The position numbers and the translations under genes are program-made. This document shows, one piece after another, positions 10,210-20,600 of a stretch of DNA of 64,000 bases; within the stretch, counting starts at the first letter, position 1; each line of letters begins with the position of its first letter. A model generated the notes under the pieces. The model worked only from the letters and a program-made list of their open reading frames with translations, did not search any database and was not told the origin of the DNA. The stretch lies in the NCBI RefSeq assembly GCF_964204645.1, contig NC_134028.1, positions 14,931,263 through 14,995,262 of the forward strand. The letters run 5' to 3'. The stretch comes from Tubulanus polymorphus (taxonomy: Eukaryota; Nemertea; Palaeonemertea; Tubulaniformes; Tubulanidae).

Positions 10210-13200
10210 ATGCATAAAAACCTCAGAAGTATTACACATTCCACTATCTCCATTGGGTTCTGGAACATCGATGGTGTTTTTTCAAGAATTGCCGGCCAGA
10301 GAGTAAGTAAATTGTCAGAGCCTGATATACAAAGGAACATATCACGCTATGACTTATTTGGCATTGTTGAGACACACTGCTCCACAGATGATATTCTTGA
10401 GGTACCGGGCTATATCACTCACTCAATAACACGCCCCAGGAGCAAAAACGCAACTAGAAATTATGGTGGTATTGCTATCCTTGTTAGAAACAGCTTGCAA
10501 TGGCATTAGCTTCCTGTCAAGTACCTCCTGCGAAATTCAATGGGTCAAATTGTGCAAGTCTTTTTTTGGCCTAGAAAGAGATATCTTTGTCTGTACTGTT
10601 TATATTAGCCCGCACACGTCCCCTGTAAACAGACAAGGTGGGATATCTTTGAAATCCTCGAAGATGATATATCCAAATACTCACAATTGGGTGAGTGTAT
10701 TGTCTCTGATGACTTCAACGCAAGGACTGCGATAAACCCTGATTATTGTATTGATGATATATCTGAGCACTCTGACGTTTTCGACTCTATCACTAATCTG
10801 AGTGATATAGCATTAGCGCGTCATAATTTGGACTCGCATGTTGTTGATAAACATGGGAAAAAGTTACTAGAGTTATGTCAGGCCTCTGAGATGAGGATTT
10901 TAACCCTTTCAGTGCGTCTACACCGCAGTGCGGTGTATAAATCAGTGATGGATTTTGCTAGTACACCGCACTGCGGTGTATTGATGTAATTAGTAATTTG
11001 TAATTATCTCTATTGAAAAATGGCAGCAAGTGGCAAACATAGTGAAATACTAGTAACTAACGATACACCGCACTGCGGTGTAGACGCACTATAGGGGTAT
11101 TCCCATTGTTCAACACACTAGGGTGGAATTTTTAGAATTTTCAAATTTTCTCTAGCACTATAGGGTATTAATTAGTCAGCACTGAAAGGGTTAAACGGTC
11201 GGACTGTTGGTGATATCTCTGGAAACTTAACCTGTTTCAGTCATTCTGGCGCTCCTAGTGCAATTGACTACTCTCTGGCATCTGTAAATATGTTCAACAG
11301 TATTAAATTCTTTCATGTTGGTGATCCAACTATCTACTCTATATATTGTATATTTTATCTACTGTTATTTCAAATGATTTGTACATGTACTGGAAGACCA
11401 ACGCTCTTTTACTACTAAGCTAAAAAAGTTTGTATGGGAAGAGGGAGATGACTTCAAGCTTATGAATGCATTATCAACCACACCTTGTCAAAATGATATA
11501 GAGTCTTTTCTATCCAAAGTATCAAGTAATGTAAATGAGAAAGCTGACTCATTAGGTAATTTGATTATAAAGGCGGCCAAGATAGCCGGTGTTAAACAAA
11601 GAAATATCTTCAAAAATGGTCAGTCTAAACATTTAAAGTCTAAATCAAAAACATGGTTTGATAATGAATGCTGTAAGCTGAAGAAAGACCTAGTTCAAAT
11701 GTGTAGTATTGTTAGGAAAACCCCTTTTGATCTGAACCTGCTGCATATATTTAGATCCAAAAAGAAGCGTTACAAATCTCTATTAAACAAGAAAAGAAGC
11801 AGGTTTAAAAGCCATATCATGACCCAAATGGACTCCCTGCGTACTCAAAACCCAGTGGAATTCTGGTCTCTTTTTAATAAGTTGAAAAATTTGGATAGTA
11901 GTAAGCCCTCTGGTAGCAGCTCAATAACTGCAAAACAGTGGATTGAGCATTTTACTACGATTTTGAATTCTTCCACTAACAGTATTAGTCGGGAATCTGA
12001 ATCATTGTTTACTGATTTCATAGATGATAACGCAGATTCAATATTCAATGAGCTCAACTTTAGAATAACTTTGCCTGAAATATCTAGAGCTATACTTAGA
12101 CTAAAAAAGGCAAGGCAGCTGGGTCGGACCTGGTGCTTAATGAAATGATAATGGCCGGTCAAACGCAACTATTGCCGTTGTTTGAAGTCCTCTTTAATGT
12201 CATTCTAGTAAATGGTGTTTTTCCTAATGCATAGTGTTCCAACATTCTCAACCCACTTCACAAGAAGGGTAACAAACATACTCCAAGCAACTATCGGGGC
12301 ATATTGGTAGCAACCTTTGTAAATTGTGCTGTAGTGTAATGCATGAAAGGCTTTATGCTTTTGCACAGGCCAACAATCTTATACCCAAGTGTCAAATAGG
12401 GTATCAAAAAAACACCCGTACTGCTGACCATGTGCTCACTCTTAAATGCCTTATCGATAAGTTCACCAGAAAGTTGGCTAAAGGTCGTCTGTATTGTTGT
12501 TTTGTTGATTTCAAGTCAGCTTTTGACACCATTAACCGGAAGGCACTGATCTTTAAGCTGCTTAAGTTAGGTATTGGAGGTAATTTTTTACGCGTTTTAG
12601 ATAACATGTATTCTAAAGTTTCATACATGGTTAAGTGTAATAACGGCTTAAGTGCACTCATTAATTCCAACGTTGGTGTAAAGCAGGGCTGTGTCCTGAG
12701 TCCTCTTCTATTTAATCTTTTTACCCAGGACTTGCCCTCGATTTTTAAAGAATGTGATCCAGTTAGGCTAAACGATACAGATCTGAGCTGTCTAATGTAT
12801 GCAGACGATCTAGTCATTTTATCTAGAACTAACGCTGGTCTCAATTGTGCGCTTAACAAGCTTGCTTCATATTGTGCTAAATGGGGTCTTACCGTTAATC
12901 TTGAAAAAACAAAAGTAATTATCTTTAACAGAGGAGAGAAGCTTTTTGATTCAGAAAAATATTACTACAATGGTGTGCCAATCGAAGTTGTCAAGGAATA
13001 CTGTTATCTTGGTATCCTATTTTACGTCTCTGGTAACTTAAAAAAAGCCTGTGAAAGACTTGTAGATCATGCTAGAAAAGCTCTTTTTAAACTAAAAACC
13101 ATGAATATTCGTGACAATGTTCAATCGGCCTTGAAACAGTTCGAGCATCTAATCCAACCAATCCTAGTGTACTGTTGTGAAGTATGGGGAGCTTTTCATT

Positions 13201-14063
13201 TCAACAAAAGAAACCCAATCAACTTTTACGCTCTATGCGAAGTAACCCCAGCTGAAAAAGTCAATCTAAACTTTGTTAAATATCTTTTGGGGGTTGGTAA
13301 ACAAACATCAAATGCAGCAGCCAGAGGAGACATTGGTCATTTTCCCATTCTGGTAAAAATTGCCCCTCTAATTATAAAATATTGGTTAAGAGTTTGCGAT
13401 TCTGACAGTGCTAGCCTTATTCGCAAGTCATACATAGACTGTCTACAAACCAACACAGATGACAACTGGGGGAATTGTGTTCGATCTCTTTTGTACCATT
13501 TCCACCTAGAAAACACTTGGGAAAACCAAGGGAGTACCGCATCTGCCAATAAAGTGGCCTTATCTCTAAGCAAACGAGCAATGCACTTGTACTCATCACA
13601 ATGGTATGATTTTGTAAATGACTCTGTCTCAAACCCTAAACTGCGCAAATTTAAACTATTCAAATCAAATTTTTGTTTGGAGAACTACGTGGTTACAAAT
13701 TGTTATAGTCGTAGAAAAGAATTTTCAAAATTAAGGGTCAGTAATCGCAAGTTACGAATTGAAACGGATCGTCATAAAAGACCAAAAATCCCGATAGAAA
13801 ATAGAGTATGCCTCCTCTGCAAAAATGGTTCGATTGAGGATGAGCCGCATTTCCTCCTAGATTGCTCGAAACTTGGGCAAAAAAGGCATTCCTTTTTTTC
13901 CCAAATCTCTGACTTCACTATATTACAGAGTTTATCATATGATGACCAATTTAAATTCATCATGTCATGTAACCAAAATGACACTGAAGTGGGTAAGTTG
14001 GTTTGCAACTTTATTGCCTCCATGGTCGAGGAAAGAACTTTTCTGATGTCTGCTTCACTGTGA
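10210..14063 (+). pseudogene. LINE endonuclease - reverse transcriptase polyprotein (frameshifted)
   Basis: Endonuclease motifs are spread over three frames: 10210-10509 (GFWNIDG, GIVETHC), 10463-10735 and 10687-10989 (SDDFNARTA). The last frame is cut by the MITE at 10904-11190 and resumes with 'FSHSGAPSAIDYSLAS'. After another break, 11462-12148 encodes the linker, then a shift at 'LKKGKAAGSD'. The longest open part, 12324-14063 (579 codons), holds RT with the motifs 'FVDFKSAFDT', 'GVKQGCVLSPLLF' and the catalytic 'YADD' (about residues 157-160 of this frame). A C-terminal CCHC-like knuckle (CLLCKNG...HFLLDC) follows. Several frameshifts and a stop in the segment before the RT show that it is dead, although the RT part itself is long and intact. 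Confidence 0.88.
10904..11190. mobile_element. piggyBac-like MITE with three copies of a palindrome
   Basis: The terminal inverted repeats are CCCTTTCAGTGC and GCACTGAAAGGG, flanked by TTAA on both sides (10900-10903 and 11191-11194), the target duplication of piggyBac-type elements. The 287 bp body has no coding capacity. It carries the 19 bp near-palindrome TACACCGCA(G/C)TGCGGTGTA three times, at about 10919-10937, 10961-10979 and 11063-11081. Deleting the element plus one TTAA rejoins the LINE endonuclease frame, which shows that it inserted into the LINE. Confidence 0.93.
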
Positions 14064-14360
14064 CTTGGGTGTATATCGGGTGGCCTTGCCCGATCGGTTT
14101 TGGCTGCCACTCGATATCCTCCTGAGTCTGGGTTGAAGTAGGCATCGTCGTTTGAAATAACAGTTTGACCTATGCATTGTAGATTGTATTTTCAAGTTTA
14201 AAAAGTGACAGGCGGCGAGTGGGAGTTTTTTTTTTCTCTCCTTTTATGTTATGTTATCATTTGTCAGTGTCTCTTTGTATTAATATTTTATTGCCGTGTC
14301 TGTCCTATGTAATTTTGTCGTTATACGGATGCAATAAATTTTGAATTGAATTGAATTGTC

Positions 14361-14544
14361 ATGTCAGGTCTAGACTGGTTGCCGGTCTCTACCTTCAGTT
14401 AGACTATTCTGTTCTATTCTGACTGCGAATGCAGGTGGCGCAGAATTGGACAGGCGACCAGTCTAATGTCAGGTCTCGAGACCTGACATGACAGGTTCTG
14501 GAAACTCTGCAGACAGACATCAATCCGAATGCTCGAATATAAAC
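14361..14544 (+). promoter_or_regulatory. Presumed SIRT7 promoter / 5'UTR with 24 bp palindrome
   Basis: Only about 180 bp separate the LINE end from the SIRT7 start codon. A perfect 24 bp palindrome at 14466-14489 is centred on CTCGAG (ATGTCAGGTCTC and its complement). It overlaps the 16-mer ACCTGACATGACAGGT, which also occurs at 9721-9736. No TATA box is evident. Promoter function is inferred from position only. Confidence 0.45.
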
Positions 14545-14643
14545 ATGGCCGCCGACGAAGTTAATTCTAAAAGACAAATTAGAAAGACTGCTGAATTGGC
14601 CCAGATAATCGCTAAAGATGAATGTAAACTCCGCTTTAAAAAG
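14545..14643 (+). CDS. SIRT7: SIRT7 exon 1
   Basis: Encodes residues 1-33 ([20 protein letters not shown]...CKLRFKK) and ends at donor GTATGT, phase 0. The basic, helical character and the way it runs on into exon 2 resemble the human SIRT7 N-terminus (MAAGG..., RKAAERVRRL). This is the least conserved coding exon, so transcript evidence would be useful. Confidence 0.85.
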
Positions 14644-17600
14644 GTATGTTTAAAGATAAGCGGCTGGCTAAACCTCAAGAAGGGTAATGTCTATTTCAAC
14701 CTGACGTGAGAGCATTCCTGGTGGTGTAGCCACAGGCACTTGAATATGGGCTTTGATAATGGATAAATATTTGATAATTCACCAGCGATACGTTAATCCT
14801 ACTTTGATAGATCCGCCATGTTTTATAATAAATTTACCCATGATGCAACGCGCGGCCGTCGTTTAGCTATACTATACAGAAAGGCTGGAAACGATCCTAT
14901 CTCCGTAATGCTTAAATCTACCCGCAGTTATCGGGACAGATGACGTCACAGCAATCCCGAAGAGGCATCGCGAATTTTCAAAAATCAATTTTGTTGCCAT
15001 TTAAAATCTTTAATGGAGCTAAAACAGTGTCAATGTTTCCAAAAAAATCATCTACAATTGAAATTATGGGCGCTCCTTATATATCAGGGTTAAAATTGAC
15101 ACTAAGGACGTACTTCGGCAATCATCGGCAGTGTTCGGCTGTCCCGATAACTGCGGGTAGATTTAAGCATTACGGAGATAGGATCGTTTCCAGCCTTTCT
15201 GTATAGTATAGCTAAACGACGGCCGCGCGTTGCATCATGGGTAAATTTATTATAAAACATGGCGGATCTATCAAAGTAGGATTAACGTATCGCTGGTGAA
15301 TTATCAAATACTTATCCATTATCAAAGCCCATATTCAAGTGCCTGTGGTGTAGCTCAGTCAGTCAGTTTTTTGGTATTTGGCTGGGGACATAGTACTAGG
15401 GATTTCAGGTCACGTGATCAAAATGTGTCATAATTAGCGTTTTCCACGCTTCAAATTTTCAATCGCTCATAAAAAACGTATTCTATATCCGATTGAAGCC
15501 AAACTTGCTCAGTATACTCAATTTACCGGTTATTTGTTGTGGTGTAAATTTCATGAGTGTATCTTGCCTCGTTACGGAGCAATAAGTCGTAGTTCGGCGC
15601 GCGTCGGCTCATTTCTAGGAAACAAGATGGCGGCCATGTTTGTTCATGCATTTTTCAAACACGTGAAAAACGCATGCAATTTTTGGCGCTATTGCACTTT
15701 CGTACCCCCCTCCCAAAAATTTTTATTTCAGCATATTTATTATCAGGAAGGTCTAGGGATTCAAAATCAGTAACTTTTGACCCAAAAAACTTACTTTTTA
15801 TAGGTTAAGATTTTGTTATTTTGGGCCCTAAATCGCGTGTAAATTCGCCTATTTGCGACGTCAACAACGCCATGTTGAATGTCAATCAAAGTTTCAAACC
15901 CTCCACTGAAATGTCATGACATTAAAACTTTGCAAAAACCATGTTTTCAAACATAACCATCTCTTAAAATGACGCTTATGTTTGCATTATTTTCATACTT
16001 AGCTATTTATTTAAAGATGTTCTGATGAAGAATAGTTATAGGCCAAAAAACGAAATTTTATCAATTCAATACAATTAAATTTATTGAGATATATTTATTC
16101 AGATGTTTTTAGGTGGTAATTAGTGCGGAAACATGGCCGACCCGTCAGTTTGAATCGAGGAAATCGGCCCCAAATTATCAGAATTTTGACTTGGAAAAAA
16201 TTATTTTTTTTGTCAAAAGTAATTTATTTTGACTCTACAGACCTCCCTGATAATAAATATGCTGAAATAAAAATTTTTGGGAGGGGGGTACGAAAGTGCA
16301 ATAGCGCCCAATTTTTTGGGTCAAATCCGCGAGCCGGCTGCTGATTGGCTGGATATTTGACCTCAGAATATTTTAAGAACATGTTTCAAGTAGAGCATGT
16401 CGGTGCGTGCAAGTTTTGGTAGGCCCTGTATCACTCGGAAAAAGTCGTAAACATAATTCAAAGTGCTCATACGCTAAAATTAATAATTTTAACAACTTGC
16501 ACTCTACTACATGATAAAATAAAAGATACTTTATATATTGTTTTCAATTATTGCTTTTAAGATTGATTTAGTAGTCTTTCGCGGATTTTGACCTAAAGTC
16601 GGCAAGGCGCTTGAAATTGTTTACATCCGGGTCATTGCCGGCTCACACTGGCTGCCAGCTGATCAATCAAAACACTTACTGGTTTATTTTTACCACTCTA
16701 AATGTCAATTTAGCAAGTAAAACGTCACTTTCACTCAATAGACTCATACTTTATTACGAAATCGGCAATATATAAGACGAATAATGGTTAGGCCTACCCA
16801 ATTTAAAAACTTTGAGTATTTTGCACAAGAATCCAAGTTTTGTCTAAATTTTAGCTCATTTTTTGCTAAAAAGAAATTTTATTTTTCCTATCTATGTCAC
16901 CTTTAGGTAATCATCTCATCTTGAATACTAGGATATCCCTCTGAAAAGCAGTTGTTATTCATTTGTTCATGGTTTTTTAATTCCAATTGTCGACCCTTTC
17001 GCTAAATAACTGCCGCTGCTAGGCCTAAAATACCCACCAACCAATGGTTAATCAAATAGATTCTAGAGGATTATATTATCAATTTTCTTTTTCATTCGAA
17101 ATGACTTGCCTAGAAGGAGACCTTTAATTAGATACCAAACATGACATACTTTTGTTAAATTGACTTTCCGATGAAATATCGACGCAAAACAAGATGGCCG
17201 CCATTCCTCGAGCCTCAATTTGAGATATCATGATATAGATATTTCATGGGTAAATCTGTTAGGGCCTAGGGATCTCTAAAGAAAAACAAAGGCTTTTCCA
17301 TTCATTTCAATTTGATTTAATTTCGGAAAACCATGTAGTACGTAGATCTCTTCAACGCTTTATCCTATTCTTCTGCAGCAAGTGAGTATCTGAAATATAA
17401 TGATATTATTAGTATCTTTTATTTCAGAAGGCTTTAAAACATTGAACTTATCCACTAAGATTAGTTATTTCAAATAATAAAGGTCTACAAGGCCATATCG
17501 AATCTACTAAATACATTAAAGATGTAGTTAATTAGATTCAAGATGGCCGCCTCGATACTTACCTTATGGTTACCGTGGTAATCGGTATCACCCTGATGCA

Positions 17601-20600
17601 CGATATCTTCGGTATATTATCTCAAAATTGATATTCCATGTCTTAAGTATCATTTATCTTGAGAAATAAACTATAGTATTGCGTGTTAATGGTTATGGAA
17701 GTGAGTATTAATTAGATAATTAGTATGCAAATTAGCCTAATTTAGATATTTGTGCAATTACTTACATGAATCTAAACAAACTTTGTATAGACAACATACT
17801 GACCAAGTTTGGTTTTAAACAGATAAAAATTCTCGGAGTTATATTGGTTTTAATGTTGAATTTAATTCCTTTATCTGGCTCAAAAGCAGCAAAACCTAGA
17901 CACTTCCTGTCTGATACTTTCATTGGAAATGAACTAAAGTGTATTGCGCAATCGAATGACAAAAATACCCCAAATTTCCACCCTTAGATTGCTTATAACT
18001 TTTGAACCGCTTGACCAATTTTGATTCTGTAAAGTGCTGTATGCTTATGCTATCCCCTTCTTCATTTTAAGCTATTAGAAAGACACATAGGACACATAGA
18101 AATTTTCAACCTGAAATCCCTAATAGTACATAACATACCTGATAAAAGTCCTAATATGTAATAGATGAAATCTAAGTGACGGACGCCTCGTCACAGCTTG
18201 ATTAAATTTTTCATAGTAAGAAATCACAGCAATTCGGGGAAACAACCTCAAGTACGGGGTGTAACGGATTCCGTGGACACGGTAACCAAAATAGCTTCTC
18301 TGTAATATTTGGATCTCGCGGCACAGGGGTTTGGCGATGGGCTTGGATTTTATTTCCGGGTTGTTGATAATCTCGCGAGAATGGCGCTAAATATGAACTG
18401 CGAATAAATTCAAAATATCACGGAAATACCTTGTGTTTATATTGTTTATTTATCCGCTATAAAGTTTCGATAAACAATTGGTCGTTAAGAATCATTATCA
18501 GACGGTCGCCACGCTACTATATAAAAGAACAAGGGATGAAACGCAGTTCAAGTCGTGCCAGCCAGAAAGTTGGGACAGTCACGTGACTTAACGCTTCTTA
18601 TTTGACTGAATGCAAACCCGAAGCATCTAAGACGGAAACTATGATACGAAAAATGTTTGAGAATAACTTACATTCAAATGCATTTTTTGACTATGAATTA
18701 TATATTTCATCATAATTTATTCTGTATAAGTTATTTATTTCATATGAATCATAATCTGACAATTGATATCGGTCTGTGAATATGTTAACTTTTCGTGTTG
18801 AAGTTTTAAATGCGATGACGTCATCAGAATGTCACGTGACTGTCCCAACTTTCTGGCTGAAAATTTAAGTACAGCGGAGGCCTGGCGTTTCATCCCTTGT
18901 TCTTTTATATAGTAGTGTGGCGAACGTCTGATAATGATTCTTAACGATAAATAAACAATATAAACACAAGGTATTTCCGTGATATTTTGAATTTATGCGC
19001 AGTTCATATTTAGCGCCATTCTCGCAAGATTATCAACAACCCGGGAAATAAAATCCAAGCCCATCGCCAAACCCCTGTGTCTCGCGGGGGACAAGCAACT
19101 CCTGCAGCTGTGCTTGTCCCGCCGCCACCCAACTTGGGCCTCACATGGCCCGGATCCTCGGGTGTCCCCTATCTCTTCGTGCCTCTTCACCGTTGGTGGG
19201 TACGTCCGGGTCCGCTCGCCCTCCTCTTGGAGGAGAGTAATAGAGCTGGAACCCTGCTGGCCAAAAAAATGTCGGTAGCGTGGCTCCGGCCTCTCCTCAG
19301 CTGACCGGATTCCTCGTGCCCTTGAAGTTAGACTAGTTTACCCTGACTCTCTTCCTCACTCCAAACGTCCACGACAACTCAAACGGCATTCTTAATTTAG
19401 AAATAGTAAATGTATGTACATTTATTGCAGACGAATTAATTCTGGCATTGCACCTCGCGATAATTTCTAAATATATACATTATTATTAGGTGATCACGGT
19501 CGTTCTTACTATTTACACCGGTGTTGTCATATCGCGGAAAGACGGAATCGCGGAATTTTCCAAAAACGCGGAATTTCTTCATTTTTACTACAAATAGTAA
19601 ACGGGTTTTCCCACGAGGATACCCACTGTCGGACAGGGCACCGGACCCAGGATTTCAACACCGGGAATTAGTATTTGATAATTTATTATATCGCCAGTCA
19701 ACAACTTAACGATACTGTTCCAAATAATGGAGAACCTAGGCAATACGTGCTTTGCGAATTCAGTGATACAGAGTATCGCTGCATTAACTGAAGGAATACA
19801 AATCGATGGTACGTAAACGTAGGATTTGTGATGACACCATGGGTTATTCTCAAGGACTCACTTCCGAGTTAAGATTTGACTCTGGTCTCTGGATTTAAAA
19901 CATTGGAAATGAATTGATTCTAAGTAACTCAGAGTTAACTCACAACTGTGGAACTGGATCGATGTCAGACGAAAATAAATAGACATTATGTATATTTCAT
20001 TCTGGCTTAGGATTGTTGATGCGTGTTGTGTGTCTACATTGTTGTTAAAAGCGAAGAATGTGGTTTATCTTTTAGAATTAAATGATATGAAAGATTATAA
20101 AATGGTTTCGTTTTTTTAAATGTTTACTTTGTGACTGCTATAACATATATGTTCCTATGCTGATTATTTGGATCAAAAGAATCTTATTGGTACCGGTACT
20201 GGACAGCCGTAAAATTATAATAATTTCAAAGGAATTTGAACCGGTACTTGTTTGGTCGTAGGATTTCATGTTTCTTCGATAAATATTTCATTCCTTTCTG
20301 AAGTTCTCAAAAAGTCGATGAACTTCGATAACCGAAGTTTGCCTAGTAGAAATAGACATTAGGTGCCTGGTCTCTTTCACCTCACTTGATTCTGACTTCT
20401 TCTACAGGTGGCAGCCAGTCAACGGTATCGTAATATAATAATTCCATATAAAATTGCCTGCAAATAATGGGATTCGAACCTAAGTCGTTGCATCGATCGG
20501 TCCGGTGCCCTGTCCGACAGTGGATATCCCCGTGGGAAAACCCGTTTACTATTTAAAGTAAAAATGAAGAAATTCCGCGTTTTTGGAAAATTCCGCGATT

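Larger units (their letters stand above)
9749..14360 (+). mobile_element. LINE (non-LTR retrotransposon), broken, with nested MITE
   Basis: An apurinic-like endonuclease region is followed by reverse transcriptase and a C-terminal zinc knuckle. It ends in AATAAATTTTGAATTGAATTGAATTG, a short-repeat tail typical of several LINE clades. The flanks share an imperfect 21 bp direct repeat (about 9728-9748 and 14361-14381, starting CATGACAGGTC / CATGTCAGGTC). The left boundary is therefore inferred, and 9749-10209 would be 5' untranslated sequence. A 287 bp piggyBac-like MITE sits inside the endonuclease. The clade (CR1-, Jockey- or I-like) cannot be fixed by eye. Confidence 0.85.

Noticed and set aside
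12404-12859. ORF antisense to the LINE reverse transcriptase (-)
   Set aside because: Shadow of the RT frame; no similarity of its own. The same holds for 13337-13663, 13417-13632 and 13772-14110.
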